The position numbers and the translations under genes are program-made. 64,000 bases of DNA from Moraxella osloensis (GTDB taxonomy: Bacteria; Pseudomonadota; Gammaproteobacteria; Pseudomonadales; Moraxellaceae), in the NCBI RefSeq assembly GCF_001553955.1, contig NZ_CP014234.1, positions 620,001 to 684,000 on the forward strand, written 5' to 3'. The notes under the pieces were generated by a model. The model had not been told where the DNA came from and ran no database searches. It worked only from the letters and a program-made list of their open reading frames with translations. Shown here one piece after another: positions 19,661-29,709 of this stretch (positions within the stretch are counted from its first letter, which is position 1; each line of letters opens with the position of its first letter).

Positions 19661-19697
19661 AAAAAAAGCCAATCTAAATTTAGATTGGCTTTTTATT
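19661..19697. terminator. Bidirectional terminator between hemP and the SDR gene
   Basis: AAAAAGCCAATCTAAA / TTTAGATTGGCTTTTT is a self-complementary stem flanked by A and T runs, 15 bases past hemP and just past the SDR stop on the other strand. Confidence 0.9.
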
Positions 19698-19708
19698 TTA
19701 AGCGGCTT

Positions 19709-20473
19709 TTAACCCATGCGAATAGCCCCGTCCAAACGAATGACGTCGCCATTAAGATAGCTATTTTCGATGATGTGTGCCACCAATTTAGCAAATTCTT
19801 CTGGGTTGCCCAAACGTTTGGGAAAAGGCACGGCTTGTTCAAGACTGGTACGGGCAGCTTCTGGCAGGCTTGCCATCATCGGTGTGCCGAACACCCCTGG
19901 AGCGATGGTCATGATACGTATTTGATGGCGCTGCAGCTCACGCGCGAGTGGTAAGGTTAAGCCCACCACACCTGCTTTGGATGACGAGTAACTGCCCTGC
20001 CCGACCTGACCATCGAATGCGGCAATTGAAGCGGTGTTGATAATCACCCCTTTATCTTCATTACTGTCTGCAGTATTTTTTGCCATCGCAGCCGCTGCCA
20101 GTCGCGCCACATTGAAAGTGCCGATGAGGTTAATTTCGATACCACGGGCAAAGGTGGTTAAATCGGCTGGATTGCCTTCTTTGTCCAGTAATTTTTGTAC
20201 CACCACGATACCGGCACAGTTGATTGACCCTGATAATTTACCAAATTTGGCAACACCCGCCTCAATCGCATTTTTGACATCCGCTTCGCTGGTGATGTCA
20301 CATTTTGCAAAAATCACGTTGTCGCCCAATTTCGCCACTAATTTCTCACCGGCGTCTTGGTTCAAATCGGCGATGATAACATTTGAGCCATGCGCCACCA
20401 AATAACGGGTTGTTGCTTCACCTAGACCTGACGCGCCGCCTGTGACCAAAAATGTATTATTTTGTACTTGCAT
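19709..20473 (-). CDS. SDR-family 3-hydroxyacyl-CoA dehydrogenase (type II-like)
   Basis: 254-aa short-chain dehydrogenase. The NAD site is T-G-G-A-S-G-L-G (11-18), with D-L-N after the second strand favouring NAD over NADP. The N-C-A-G motif is present, and the catalytic triad is in N-T-A-S...Y-S-S-S-K. The overall pattern, including P-K-R-L-G-N-P-E-E-F-A and V-I-R-L-D-G-A-I-R-M, resembles 3-hydroxy-2-methylbutyryl-CoA dehydrogenases (HSD17B10 type), which act in isoleucine or fatty-acid breakdown. The substrate is inferred by resemblance only. No beta-oxidation genes are adjacent. Confidence 0.82.
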   Translation of the reverse strand: MQVQNNTFLVTGGASGLGEATTRYLVAHGSNVIIADLNQDAGEKLVAKLGDNVIFAKCDITSEADVKNAIEAGVAKFGKLSGSINCAGIVVVQKLLDKEGNPADLTTFARGIEINLIGTFNVARLAAAAMAKNTADSNEDKGVIINTASIAAFDGQVGQGSYSSSKAGVVGLTLPLARELQRHQIRIMTIAPGVFGTPMMASLPEAARTSLEQAVPFPKRLGNPEEFAKLVAHIIENSYLNGDVIRLDGAIRMG

Positions 20474-20658
20474 TGTTTTTCCGTTAACCTGTTATTTTTT
20501 GTTGATGTTAAAAGTAGTGGGTTTATGTCATTGAATTTTTCACGGTTATGGCTGTCGGTGAAAACCACTTTGGTAGCGGCTTTTTGAAGGCGGTATTCAA
20601 TCGCTTGGATAATTTCAAGTATTATGATATGAATTGTATCGTTTTAAACATTCTACTG

Positions 20659-21210
20659 TTAACTAATAAACTTAAAAAAATGCGCTTTATAATGGCGCAG
20701 TTCACGAATCGAATCACGGATATCATCCAGTGCCAAATGATTTCCTTTTTTCTCAAAGCTTGACAAAATATCGGGGCGCCAGCGATAAGCCAGCTCTTTG
20801 ACCGTTGACACATCTAAATTTCGGTAATGAAAAAACCGCTCAAGCGTTGGCATTTGACGTGCCAAAAACCGTCTGTCTTGGCAAATCGAATTGCCACACA
20901 TCGGTGAGCGTCCTGCTTCCACATATTTACTCAAAAATGCAATGGTTTCGCTTTCTGCTTGAGCCATGGTCACGTTACTACGGCGAATACGGTCAATAAG
21001 TCCCGATTGCCCATGTTGGCGCGTGTTCCAATCATCCATGCTATTGAGCACAATGTCAGGGGTATGAATGGCAAACACAGGACCTTCGGCTAGGATATTG
21101 AGTTCACTGTCAGTCACTATCGTCGCTATTTCGATGATGGTGTCATTGAGGGTATCTAGACCTGTCATCTCAAGGTCAATCCAAATCAGATGTTTTTTAT
21201 CAACCGCCAT
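20659..21210 (-). CDS. orn: Oligoribonuclease
   Basis: 183-aa DEDDh 3'-5' exonuclease that clears very short RNAs, including pGpG from c-di-GMP turnover. Visible signatures are [10 protein letters not shown] near the N-terminus (catalytic D and E), the [12 protein letters not shown] motif, and H-x4-D near the end (H-L-A-L-D-D-I). AAGG precedes the ATG. It is divergent from rsgA, which starts about 200 bases away. orn and rsgA are frequent neighbours in gamma-proteobacteria. Confidence 0.95.
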   Translation of the reverse strand: MAVDKKHLIWIDLEMTGLDTLNDTIIEIATIVTDSELNILAEGPVFAIHTPDIVLNSMDDWNTRQHGQSGLIDRIRRSNVTMAQAESETIAFLSKYVEAGRSPMCGNSICQDRRFLARQMPTLERFFHYRNLDVSTVKELAYRWRPDILSSFEKKGNHLALDDIRDSIRELRHYKAHFFKFIS

Positions 21211-21412
21211 ACTGCTGCCTTTTCATACGCTTTAACAAATAATCCGCCATCTTAGCAGATTTTACAGGTAAAATATCGGTTTTGTTGGCGATTGCTCATG
21301 CGTGCTCATGTAGCCATGCATGCCCATGTAGCAATGTCTAAAAATATTGCAAAATTTTATAAGGTGTTAGTATGGTAAAAAATCCCCTAGTGACTGAGGT
21401 AGTAAATAGCGT

Positions 21413-22483
21413 ATGGCGTTAATCCGTAAACGTAAACTCACTGACCAGCAAACCCGCCGCATCGAAAAACAACAAAAATCCCAGCAAGTGCTGGACGATG
21501 CCCAGCTGATGGATGGCATTGTTATCGCAAACTTCGGCAAGCAGCTTGAAGTCCAGGCCACTAGCCTACCGCAAACCCTGCCTGAAAAACCCATTGTCGC
21601 CGCTGATGAGCCAGAACCGTTTTGGCAACCCATCACCCTGCACAGTGTTTGGCGTTGTCACACCCGTACCAACTTGCCACTGATTGCCACTGGGGATAAA
21701 GTCCGCTTTGTCGCTGACCCAAATACAGGACTTGGGCGCATTGAAGCGATTTATGATAGACAAAGCATCATCAGCCGCCCCGACCGTTATCACAAGCTCA
21801 AACCCATTGCCGCTAATGTCGATATTTTAGCAGTCGTATTTGCCCCGCTGCCGTTACCGTCTGCCCAGCTGATTGATCGGTATTTGGTGGCTTGCCATCA
21901 CTCAGACATCACGCCATTGCTGATTTTAAATAAAGCCGATTTGTTGGCAGATGACAGTCATAGCGAGGTGACAGAGCTACTGTCAGCCTATCAACAGCTT
22001 GGCTACGCCACCTTGGTGACCCAATCGAATGGTGATTTAACTGAGCTAAAAAACACCGTTGCCGGCAAGAACGTGATTTTTGCCGGTCAATCAGGGGTTG
22101 GCAAAAGCAGCTTGGTCAACCAGTTATTGCCTGCCGCGGGACAATCCGTCAATGAAATTTCAACCATTTCACAGTTGGGTCAACATACTACCACCACCAG
22201 CCGATTTTTAGCGTTTGACCCGATGGCGCTCAGCAAAGGCGCCATTATTGATACCCCCGGTATTCGCGAATATGGGCTTTGGCATTTGACCCCTGATGAT
22301 ATTTTGCAAGGCTTTATCGAGCTTGCGCCGCTTGCACCCTACTGCCGTTTTCGCGATTGCAAACATACTAAGTCCACGCCCAATTGTGCGATGTGGCAGG
22401 CAGTGACAGAAGGGCAAGTGCTAGCAAGGCGGGTGGAGAATTTGGTACTCCTGCAACAAGAAGCGGCCTCGCAGGATTTTTAA
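21413..22483 (+). CDS. rsgA: Small ribosomal subunit biogenesis GTPase RsgA
   Basis: Circularly permuted GTPase that helps mature the 30S subunit. An OB-fold N-terminal region is followed by N-K-A-D (G4), which precedes the P-loop G-Q-S-G-V-G-K-S-S (G1) and D-T-P-G (G3), the diagnostic permuted order. The C-terminal zinc cluster is C-x4-C-x-H-x6-C in Y-C-R-F-R-D-C-K-H. 356 aa is the family size. The start is near GAGG, though the spacing of about 13 is long. Confidence 0.95.
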   Translation: MALIRKRKLTDQQTRRIEKQQKSQQVLDDAQLMDGIVIANFGKQLEVQATSLPQTLPEKPIVAADEPEPFWQPITLHSVWRCHTRTNLPLIATGDKVRFVADPNTGLGRIEAIYDRQSIISRPDRYHKLKPIAANVDILAVVFAPLPLPSAQLIDRYLVACHHSDITPLLILNKADLLADDSHSEVTELLSAYQQLGYATLVTQSNGDLTELKNTVAGKNVIFAGQSGVGKSSLVNQLLPAAGQSVNEISTISQLGQHTTTTSRFLAFDPMALSKGAIIDTPGIREYGLWHLTPDDILQGFIELAPLAPYCRFRDCKHTKSTPNCAMWQAVTEGQVLARRVENLVLLQQEAASQDF

Positions 22484-22495
22484 GCTTGCGATTTT

Positions 22496-22531
22496 AGACT
22501 AAATAGTAGACTAAATATTAGACTAAATAAA
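22496..22531. repeat. 12-base tandem repeat, 3 copies
   Basis: AGACTAAATAGT, AGACTAAATATT and AGACTAAATAAA lie in tandem at 22496-22531, between rsgA and the rhodanese gene. Confidence 0.8.
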
Positions 22532-22626
22532 AGTTTCTTAAAATTGACAACTACCGTTATAATACAGTCAATTTTTTATGGGCAATCAAACGATAATTTT
22601 GACGAAATGCCCCTGTGGAGGATATC

Positions 22627-23055
22627 TTGGAACGTTGGTTTGAGTTTATGGGTCATCACCCATTTTTATTTGGCACCATGTTTGTGCTAATTGTGCTATT
22701 TTTTATGCTTGAGAACAAACGCGGCGGCAAAAAAATCAATCCAAACGCAGTGGGCTTGATGGTCAACAACCAAAACGCTCAGCTGATTGATATCCGCCCA
22801 CGAAAAGATTTTGAAAAAGGCTATATCAAAGGCAGCCGCAATATCCCGTTTACTGAGCTAAAAAATCACGTTGACGCACTTCGCAGTGCTGACCATCCTA
22901 TTATCATCGTTTGCCAAATGGGTATGACGGCGGGTACCGCAGTGGCAATGATTGGTAACGACAACGTGTATCGTCTCGATGGTGGTATTGCCAATTGGCA
23001 AGCCGCAGGTTTACCTTTAGTGGTAGAAAAAACCGTGCCCGGCAAAACCAAATAA
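22627..23055 (+). CDS. Membrane-anchored rhodanese-like protein (YibN type)
   Basis: 142-143 aa with an N-terminal transmembrane helix (about 10-30) and a rhodanese domain. The domain has I-D-I-R-P-R-K-D-F and G-Y-I-K-G-S-R-N-I-P, and the active-site cysteine in V-C-Q-M-G-M. The open frame begins with GTG at 22615, but that codon sits immediately before GGAGG (22617-22621). The TTG at 22627 is spaced five bases after this Shine-Dalgarno and is the better start. It lies upstream of grxC and secB, the yibN-grxC-secB order known from E. coli. Confidence 0.88.
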   Translation: MERWFEFMGHHPFLFGTMFVLIVLFFMLENKRGGKKINPNAVGLMVNNQNAQLIDIRPRKDFEKGYIKGSRNIPFTELKNHVDALRSADHPIIIVCQMGMTAGTAVAMIGNDNVYRLDGGIANWQAAGLPLVVEKTVPGKTK

Positions 23056-23189
23056 CATTGATTGGCTTATCACAATTTGAAATTTAAATCGCCAAGCCCC
23101 ATAACCATCATTAACGCTTTACTATCTCATCGGTATTTTATAATAAGCTTTTAACCCATGTTAAAAAATCCAACCATAAGGAGATTGTT

Positions 23190-23450
23190 ATGGCTATGGT
23201 GAAAATTTATACCACACCGACTTGCCCCTACTGTATGCAAGCTAAAATGTTATTAAAAAACAAAAGGCAAGCGTTTGAAGAAGTTAACATGTATGATGTG
23301 ACCACAGAGGAACGTCAGGCATTGGCGCAAAAAACCAATAATTACCGCACAGTACCGCAAATTTTTATTGGCGATAATTTTATTGGTGGTTATGACCAAC
23401 TTGCCAGCCTTGAGCGTCAAGGCAAACTTGATGGTCTATTAGCGGATTAA
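23190..23450 (+). CDS. grxC: Glutaredoxin 3
   Basis: 86-aa GSH-dependent thiol-disulfide oxidoreductase. The active site C-P-Y-C (in T-T-P-T-C-P-Y-C-M-Q) is near the N-terminus. The T-V-P-Q-I-F-I cis-proline loop and the G-G-Y-D glutathione-binding turn are present. AAGGAG precedes the ATG. It is the central gene of the conserved rhodanese-grxC-secB cluster. Confidence 0.95.
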   Translation: MAMVKIYTTPTCPYCMQAKMLLKNKRQAFEEVNMYDVTTEERQALAQKTNNYRTVPQIFIGDNFIGGYDQLASLERQGKLDGLLAD

Positions 23451-23591
23451 CCCGTTAACTTATTAAAACTTTACTCAATAAAATACACCCTTTATAAATA
23501 CAGTTGATAGTTTTTAGACTATTTTTTAGAAAAAGTTAAAGCTGTCATATTGTTATCATCCACGTAAAAACAGTTAACTGAGGACACTACC

Positions 23592-24023
23592 ATGGCAGAC
23601 GAACAAAACTTACCACAACTGGCGCTAGAGCGTATCTATGTTAAAGATATGTCATTAGAAGTACCGGGTGCAGAGGTATTTACCCGTGAATGGCAACCAG
23701 AGCTTGATATCAACCTATCAAGTGCCGCTGAAAAATTGGACGATGACCATTACCAAGTGATATTGACCGTTAATGTGACTGCCAATAACGGTGGTGAAAC
23801 CGCGTTTATCGCAGAAGTACACCAAGCAGGCATCTTTATGTTGCAAAATATCCCTGAAGAACAATTGGGCGCAATTTTAGGTGCCTATTGTCCAAACGTA
23901 TTGTTCCCTTATGCCCGTGAAGTGGTCAGTGACATTGTGACCCGTGGTAGTTTCCCACAATTGTTACTTGCGCCTGTCAATTTTGACCAAGCCTATCAAC
24001 AAACGCTTGAACAAGGTAACTAA
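23592..24023 (+). CDS. secB: Protein-export chaperone SecB
   Basis: 143-aa tetrameric chaperone that holds preproteins unfolded and hands them to SecA. It shows the family patterns [16 protein letters not shown] and Q-P-E-L-D-I-N-L at the N-terminus. [14 protein letters not shown] and G[12 protein letters not shown] lie in the C-terminal half. A strong terminator follows. Confidence 0.97.
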   Translation: MADEQNLPQLALERIYVKDMSLEVPGAEVFTREWQPELDINLSSAAEKLDDDHYQVILTVNVTANNGGETAFIAEVHQAGIFMLQNIPEEQLGAILGAYCPNVLFPYAREVVSDIVTRGSFPQLLLAPVNFDQAYQQTLEQGN

Positions 24024-24075
24024 TTTTTTTAAAGTTAACTATTTAAAGCTAACTCATTTTTAAATGTCAAAAATT

Positions 24076-24104
24076 AAGAGCAGGATAACCCCTGCTCTTT
24101 TTTT
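24076..24104. terminator. Terminator of secB
   Basis: AAGAGCAGG / CCTGCTCTT 9-bp perfect stem with a 6-nt loop, followed by a T run. Confidence 0.9.
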
Positions 24105-24139
24105 ATATGAACTTTTTTATGTGAAATTAAGCTAAATCG

Positions 24140-24253
24140 TTAGGACTTGGTGCGCCATTTGGTGATGCTTTGGCTAAAAGCATGGGGGCTTTGCTGATAA
24201 TCCTGCAGCGCTTGATAAAGTTGTGTCACTCGTTTAAGGTGTGTGATAATCAT
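24140..24253 (-). CDS. Possible small protein of 37 aa (weak)
   Basis: In the 325-base gap between secB and the pteridine-reductase-like gene, a minus-strand frame begins ATG at 24253 and ends TAA at 24140. It encodes a basic, glutamine-rich peptide (M-I-I-T-H-L-K-R-V-T ...), with a C-terminal T-K-W-R-T-K-S. Codon choice looks ordinary for this genome, but there is no clear Shine-Dalgarno. An in-frame TTG upstream is possible. It could be a remnant or chance. Confidence 0.22.
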   Translation of the reverse strand: MIITHLKRVTQLYQALQDYQQSPHAFSQSITKWRTKS

Positions 24254-24348
24254 GGGGTTTTCCAATCCCAACTAATTGGGCTCATATGGATTAAAGCATG
24301 AATGATTAAAACCACAAACCGCTTAATCAAATAGGCATAAGGTAGCAA

Positions 24349-25146
24349 ATGATGTTAAATCAAGCAGCGATGGGCGAAGTATCCAATCACCGCGTGGCGT
24401 GTGTCACAGGTGGCGCCAAACGAATTGGTCGGGCGCTTGTGCTGGCACTGCACCAAGCCAATTATAATATCATCATCCATTACCATACCAGTGAATCAGA
24501 AGCCATGGAACTTGTTGATTACTGTAATGCCATTCGTCCCCAGTCAGCAAAAAGCGTACAAGGGGATTTAGAGAATTTTGAAACGTTGCCACAATTGACT
24601 TGGCGCATAATCAACAGTTTTGGTCGATTGGATTGTCTGGTTCATAATGCCTCACGGTTTTACCCGACGCCCTTTGGTCAAATCTTCCAGCAAGACTGGC
24701 AAAATTTATTTTTGACCAATGCGCAAACCCCGTTATTTATCAGCCAATATTTATACCCTTATCTAAAAAAATCGCAAGGCTGCATTATCAGCATTTTGGA
24801 TATTCACGCCAATGGCAAGCCATTTGGGGGTTATACAGTCTATAACATGGCAAAAGCCGCGCACCAAATGATGGTGCAGTCACTAGCAATCGAACTAGCG
24901 CCCGATATCCGCGTCAATGGTATCGCGCCGGGTATTAACATTTTACCCATAGAGGGCTCAGAGCAAGCCCTCACCGCTGAGACGATTGAAAAAATCTGCC
25001 ATGCCGTACCGTTAAAAAGAATTGGCACACCGCAAGATATCGCGCAAGTAGCGGTATTTTTGGCAGCTGCCCCGTATATCACAGGGCAGATTATTGCAGT
25101 GGATGGCGGTCGTAGTTTGACCTTAGCGGGTAGTGAAAGCAGGTAA
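24349..25146 (+). CDS. Pteridine reductase-like SDR (FolM type)
   Basis: 265-aa short-chain dehydrogenase. The motif T-G-G-A-K-R-I-G-R, with basic residues in the dinucleotide loop, is characteristic of NADPH-dependent pteridine reductases and FolM dihydromonapterin reductase. The N-A-S-R-F-Y-P-T motif matches the same group, and the active-site Y-N-M-A-K (YxxxK) is present. The likely reaction is reduction of dihydropteridines or dihydrofolate. AAGG lies upstream of the ATG; an alternative start is the second adjacent ATG. No folate gene is adjacent, although folD lies about 7 kb away. Confidence 0.8.
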   Translation: MMLNQAAMGEVSNHRVACVTGGAKRIGRALVLALHQANYNIIIHYHTSESEAMELVDYCNAIRPQSAKSVQGDLENFETLPQLTWRIINSFGRLDCLVHNASRFYPTPFGQIFQQDWQNLFLTNAQTPLFISQYLYPYLKKSQGCIISILDIHANGKPFGGYTVYNMAKAAHQMMVQSLAIELAPDIRVNGIAPGINILPIEGSEQALTAETIEKICHAVPLKRIGTPQDIAQVAVFLAAAPYITGQIIAVDGGRSLTLAGSESR

Positions 25147-25222
25147 TAACAGCAGGTAGCCAAAGCAAGTAAAGCACCCGACTAACCGCAGCGCAGCAAA
25201 CTTTTGAAGTTTTGAATAACGT

Positions 25223-26575
25223 TTAATGCTGTTTTCTGAGTAATTCCATTAATTCTGCTGGAATGTCATCCTCATTGCTGGCGCCATTTTGATTAGCACT
25301 ATCATTGTTTTGGTCAAAGTTTTGTGACATAGGTAGCTCGGTCAAAGCTTCTTGGGGTTGTCTTTCGCCTAGGGTCACATTCACGCTGCTTTGTGCTTTA
25401 TTACGCATCACTTGTAGATTAACCACACTGTTGGGTGCTTTACGCGCCACCATTTGAATCAGTGTATTGGCATCATTGACAGGTTTATTATCCATGGCGG
25501 TGATGATATCGCCTCTTTGCAAGCCCGCTTTGGCGGCAGGACCACCGGGTATCACGTTCATCACTTCAACGCCTTGGGTGTCATCACTGAGTTTGGTTGG
25601 GTCTTTCATCGAACTTTGTAATTCAATCCCAAGCCAGCCGCGGCGCACTTTACCATCTTTAATAATGCCATTCATCACAAGCTTAACAATCTCGGTAGGA
25701 ATCGCAAATCCAATCCCCATCGAGCCGCCCGAGCGTGAAAAAATCGCGGTGTTGATACCAACCAGCTGACCATAAGCATCGACCAGCGCACCCCCTGAGT
25801 TACCGGGGTTGATAGCGGCATCGGTTTGGATAAAATCTTCCACCGTGTTGATACCCAGTCCCGTGCGCCCTGTTGCCGAGATAATGCCTTGGGTGACGGT
25901 TTGACCGACCCCAAACGGGTTGCCAATCGCCAACACCACATCGCCCACTTGGGTCGACTGTTCACGAAATCCTAAGGGTTTTAGCCCTGTCAAATCAACC
26001 TTAATCACCGCCACATCACTTTCCACATCGTTGCCGATGACTTTTGCCCTTGCCTTGCGACCATCATTGAGCATCACGATAATATTATCGGCTTTGGAAA
26101 TCACATGCGAGTTGGTGACGATATAGCCATCTTGCGAAATAATGACACCCGAGCCTAAATTAGTATTATCGCTCTCGCCATTGGGGATACCATGATATTC
26201 AAAATAGCGGCGCATCATCGGGTCATTCATATAGGGATGCTCCTCGATTTTTTGCGTGGTATAGATATTGACAACTGACTGGGCAGCGGCAGCGACAGCA
26301 TTGTGATAAGATGCCACCGCAGCATTTGGATTGTCACCGAGTTTTTTGGTATCGACAGGCTCAGATTTCGGCGGCTGCCAACTGGGCTGACTGGCTACCA
26401 TCGCTTGATTTTTTTGCCAAGGCAGCTGTGGCTTGGTCATCATCCACAAGCCCGCCAGCAGGACTAGTAGTAACAAAATCCATGGTAGTATTAGAGTAAA
26501 TTTGTTAGGTTTACGATACGTAGGCGGCAAAACGGGCGGGGTTTGCAAAGGCTTGTCTGAACGGGGGTCTGTCAT
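25223..26575 (-). CDS. DegS/HtrA-like membrane-anchored serine protease
   Basis: 450-aa trypsin-like protease with an N-terminal anchor (about 25-46), a Pro/Gln-rich linker and the protease domain. The triad is H157 (T-N-S-H-V-I), D187 (E-S-D-V-A-V) and S260 (P-G-N-S-G-G-A-L). A single PDZ domain (about 313-403) and an Asn/Gln-rich acidic tail follow. One PDZ plus a membrane anchor is the DegS/AlgW layout. Those proteases cut the anti-sigma factor RseA during envelope stress, and the PDZ domain reads misfolded porin ends. The frame opens at a TTG at 26581; the ATG two codons later is preferred. No rseA or mucA is adjacent. Confidence 0.88.
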   Translation of the reverse strand: MTDPRSDKPLQTPPVLPPTYRKPNKFTLILPWILLLLVLLAGLWMMTKPQLPWQKNQAMVASQPSWQPPKSEPVDTKKLGDNPNAAVASYHNAVAAAAQSVVNIYTTQKIEEHPYMNDPMMRRYFEYHGIPNGESDNTNLGSGVIISQDGYIVTNSHVISKADNIIVMLNDGRKARAKVIGNDVESDVAVIKVDLTGLKPLGFREQSTQVGDVVLAIGNPFGVGQTVTQGIISATGRTGLGINTVEDFIQTDAAINPGNSGGALVDAYGQLVGINTAIFSRSGGSMGIGFAIPTEIVKLVMNGIIKDGKVRRGWLGIELQSSMKDPTKLSDDTQGVEVMNVIPGGPAAKAGLQRGDIITAMDNKPVNDANTLIQMVARKAPNSVVNLQVMRNKAQSSVNVTLGERQPQEALTELPMSQNFDQNNDSANQNGASNEDDIPAELMELLRKQH

Positions 26576-26765
26576 AGTCAACGTTTCTCAACGATAGGTC
26601 AGAAAATAGACGGGTTTGAGCGAAAAATACAGTTTAGTCTAACACTGATTATTTGGTGAGTTGAGCCGATTTTTTATTAGTTTTGTTTCAAAAGATATCT
26701 TTGATATTACTGTCTTCATTACTATCTTCAATGACGGCTGGCTTTATTGAGGGCTCCATTATCAT

Positions 26766-26795
26766 AAAAAACCGCAGTCATTATTGTGACTGCGG
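26766..26795 (-). terminator. Terminator of lysS
   Basis: CCGCAGTCA / TGACTGCGG 9-bp stem with a 6-nt loop, ending in a T run when read on the minus strand. It lies about 30 bases past the lysS stop. Confidence 0.9.
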
Positions 26796-26825
26796 CTTTC
26801 AAAGCTATCGCTGTATTGGCATTTT

Positions 26826-28373
26826 TTAGATATCTTTACGGCGCATATGCGGAAACAAAATCACATCACGAATACTCGGTGCATTGGTAAATAACATCAC
26901 TAAACGGTCAATGCCGATGCCTTCGCCTGCCGTCGGTGGCAAGCCATAGGACAATGCTTCGATAAACTCTGCATCATAATGCATCGCTTCATCATCGCCT
27001 GCGTCTTTCTCAGCCACTTGTTGTTTAAAGCGCTCGGCTTGGTCGATTGGGTCATTGAGCTCGCTAAAGCCGTTGGCAATCTCACGCCCGCCGATAAACA
27101 GCTCAAAACGGTCAGTAATTTCGCTATTGTCATCGTTACGACGTGCAAGCGGTGAGGTTTCGGCAGGATATTCTGTGATGAAGGTCGGCTGACGCAGTTT
27201 GGTTTCTGCGGTTTCTTCAAAGATAATGGTTTGCAGTTTACCAATCCCAAAGATGTCTTTAACGTCTTGTTTGAGTACGTTTTTGGCATAATCCGCTAGA
27301 TAATCACGGTCTGCGATTTTGCTCATGTCAAAATTATCCGCGTATTTTTCAATCGCTTTGGTCATTGGCAAGCGTTCAAATGGCGCTTTAAAACTAATTG
27401 CTTCACCTTGATAGTCAATCTCCGTGGTGCCTAAAATATCGTTTGCCAGTTTTTCAAACATATTTTCGGTCAGTTTCATCAAATCTTCATAATCGGCATA
27501 GGCTTGATAAAACTCAATCATGGTAAATTCTGGGTTGTGACGCGCCGATACCCCTTCGTTACGAAAATTACGGTTAATCTCAAACACCCGCTCAAAACCA
27601 CCCACGACTAGACGTTTTAAGTATAACTCTGGCGCAATGCGTAAAAAAAGCGGCATATCAAGCGCATTGTGATGGGTGACAAATGGACGAGCCACCGCAC
27701 CGCCTGGAATGACGTGCATCATCGGGGTTTCGACTTCCATGTAACGCTCATTTAGCATATACTCACGAATACCAGCAATGACTTTACTACGGATAATAAA
27801 GGCGTTACGGCTGTCTTCATTGGTCATCAGGTCAAGATGACGGCTACGATAGCGAGCCTCAGTATCGCTTAACCCATGAAATTTGTCTGGCAGGGGGCGT
27901 AATGATTTGGTCAATAACTGTACTTCGGTAGCATGCACAGATAATTCACCGGTGTTGGTACGAAATACATAACCTGTCACACCAATAATGTCACCGATAT
28001 CCCATGTTTTAAAGTCATTATAAATCTCTTCGCCCAAGTCGTTTTTACTGACATAGGCTTGAATACGCCCTGTCATGTCGGCAATGGTGACAAAGCTGGC
28101 TTTACCCATCACCCGTTTGAGCATGATACGACCGGCGACAGTCACCATGACTTTATCGCTATTTGCCAATGTTTCTTTGTCTTTATCGGCAAATTGCTGC
28201 TGCAAGTCTTGGGCGTAATCTTTGCGTTTGAATTGGTTTGGGTAAGGGTTTTTGCCTGCTTGTTTGATTAAATCTAATTTGCTGTGACGTTGTTTGATAA
28301 GTTCGTTAACGTCTTGGCTGTCTTCCAAATGCGCTTCGGTTGCTGCATTTTCAGTTTGGTTTTGCTGTGACAT
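26826..28373 (-). CDS. lysS: Lysyl-tRNA synthetase, class II
   Basis: 515-aa class II enzyme charging tRNA-Lys. The OB-fold anticodon-binding domain is at about 60-180. Motif 1 lies around V-E-T-P-M-M-H. Motif 2 is [15 protein letters not shown], and motif 3 is [17 protein letters not shown] at 28388 opens the frame, but the ATG at 28373 (M-S-Q-Q-N-Q) follows GGGA at a good distance and is preferred. prfA lies about 100 bases downstream of... the opposite side: its stop is upstream of this start, on the same strand. Confidence 0.96.
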   Translation of the reverse strand: MSQQNQTENAATEAHLEDSQDVNELIKQRHSKLDLIKQAGKNPYPNQFKRKDYAQDLQQQFADKDKETLANSDKVMVTVAGRIMLKRVMGKASFVTIADMTGRIQAYVSKNDLGEEIYNDFKTWDIGDIIGVTGYVFRTNTGELSVHATEVQLLTKSLRPLPDKFHGLSDTEARYRSRHLDLMTNEDSRNAFIIRSKVIAGIREYMLNERYMEVETPMMHVIPGGAVARPFVTHHNALDMPLFLRIAPELYLKRLVVGGFERVFEINRNFRNEGVSARHNPEFTMIEFYQAYADYEDLMKLTENMFEKLANDILGTTEIDYQGEAISFKAPFERLPMTKAIEKYADNFDMSKIADRDYLADYAKNVLKQDVKDIFGIGKLQTIIFEETAETKLRQPTFITEYPAETSPLARRNDDNSEITDRFELFIGGREIANGFSELNDPIDQAERFKQQVAEKDAGDDEAMHYDAEFIEALSYGLPPTAGEGIGIDRLVMLFTNAPSIRDVILFPHMRRKDI

Positions 28374-28469
28374 GATGTTTTCCCACAATTTTAGTTACAC
28401 TATCAAAAGTTAAAATTTTTATGCCAAATGGTAAAAATAAATTTTTATCCTATTAATCCAACATACCCG

Positions 28470-29564
28470 TTATTCTTCCCCGCTCACCGATGCCATCAAA
28501 TCGGCTTGGTGCTCACGCAATAGGCTATCAAGCAACTCATCTAAGTCACCCTGCATAATGGCATCGAGTTTGTACAAGGTTAAATTAATACGGTGGTCGG
28601 TCATCCGCCCTTGGGGAAAATTATAAGTGCGAATGCGCTCCGAGCGGTCACCACTACCGACCAAATTTCGACGCATATCACTTGACGCATCGATTTGTTT
28701 TTGTACTTTTTCTTGCTGAATTTTGGATACCAACATTTTCATGGCTTTATCGCGGTTGGCGTGTTGGCTACGCTCTTGCTGACACTCGACCACTGTGCCT
28801 GTTGGAATATGGGTAATCCGCACCGCAGAGTCGGTTTTATTGATATGCTGACCACCTGCCCCACTGGCACGATAAGTATCGATACGCAAGTCGGCAGGGT
28901 TGATATCTACGGTATCATCAATTTCAACCTCTGGCATCACCGCAACCGTGCAAGCCGAAGTATGCACCCGTCCTTGGCTTTCAGTCTCTGGCACCCGTTG
29001 CACCCGGTGTGCGCCCGACTCAAATTTTAAACGACCATACACACCCATGCCCGATACGCGGCTGATGATTTCTTTATAGCCGCCATGCTCGCCCTCATTC
29101 ATTGACAGTACTTCGACTTGCCAGCCTTGGGCTTGGGCATAACGCTCATACATACGAAATAAGTCACCGGCAAAAATTGCCGCTTCATCGCCGCCCGTCC
29201 CAGCTCGAATCTCTAAGAAGGCAGGCACTTTATCATTCGGGTCTTTAGGCAGCATCATCACATTAAGCACGTCTTCAAGCTCATTGATGGTATCTTTGGC
29301 AGCTTGGATTTCTTCTTGCGCCATTTCTTTCATGTCGCCATCACCCGTTGAATCTGACAGCATTTCTTCAGCGGTTGCCAAATCTTCTTCCGCTTGGCGG
29401 TATTTGCCCCAGACATCGACCAATGCGGATAAATCACTGTGCTCAACCGATAATTCACGGAATTTTTTGTTGTCATTCATGGTTTCTGGCTCAGACAGCA
29501 TGGCGGTGACTTCTTCGAAACGGTCAGACATTTGGTCAAGGCGAAAACGTAAAGATTCTTTCAT
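28470..29564 (-). CDS. prfA: Peptide chain release factor 1
   Basis: 364-aa RF1 recognising UAA and UAG. The codon-reading P-x-T loop lies in the Q-R-V-P-E-T-E region. The catalytic G-G-Q is in [10 protein letters not shown], where Gln is the PrmC methylation target. It is separated from lysS by about 95 bases on the same strand. PrmC itself is not in the window; the related enzyme PrmB is at 47.8 kb. Confidence 0.96.
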   Translation of the reverse strand: MKESLRFRLDQMSDRFEEVTAMLSEPETMNDNKKFRELSVEHSDLSALVDVWGKYRQAEEDLATAEEMLSDSTGDGDMKEMAQEEIQAAKDTINELEDVLNVMMLPKDPNDKVPAFLEIRAGTGGDEAAIFAGDLFRMYERYAQAQGWQVEVLSMNEGEHGGYKEIISRVSGMGVYGRLKFESGAHRVQRVPETESQGRVHTSACTVAVMPEVEIDDTVDINPADLRIDTYRASGAGGQHINKTDSAVRITHIPTGTVVECQQERSQHANRDKAMKMLVSKIQQEKVQKQIDASSDMRRNLVGSGDRSERIRTYNFPQGRMTDHRINLTLYKLDAIMQGDLDELLDSLLREHQADLMASVSGEE

Positions 29565-29572
29565 AATGATAG

Positions 29573-29613
29573 CTTAAAAGTTTTGGCTTAATTTAGGGCT
29601 TAAAAGTTTTGGC
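29573..29613. repeat. Direct repeat GCTTAAAAGTTTTGGC, 2 copies
   Basis: The 16-base word GCTTAAAAGTTTTGGC occurs twice between prfA and the FabH-like gene, about 25 bases apart, immediately 5' of prfA. Confidence 0.7.
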
Positions 29614-29631
29614 GCAATGTGCGCTTAAAAA

Positions 29632-29663
29632 TAAAAATGGCAAAATAATCGGATATTTTGCCA
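29632..29663 (-). terminator. Terminator of the FabH-like gene
   Basis: TGGCAAAATA / TATTTTGCCA stem with a 6-nt loop, followed on the minus strand by T-rich sequence. It is about 45 bases past the stop. Confidence 0.8.
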
Positions 29664-29709
29664 CATTTTGGGGGGATTTGCATGGGTTTCGTGAGAGGCA
29701 ATAAAAAGC

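Noticed and set aside
22544-22563. TTGACA and TATAAT upstream of the rhodanese gene
   Set aside because: The boxes are only 8 bases apart, so they cannot form one sigma-70 promoter; the -10 may still be used with a weak -35.
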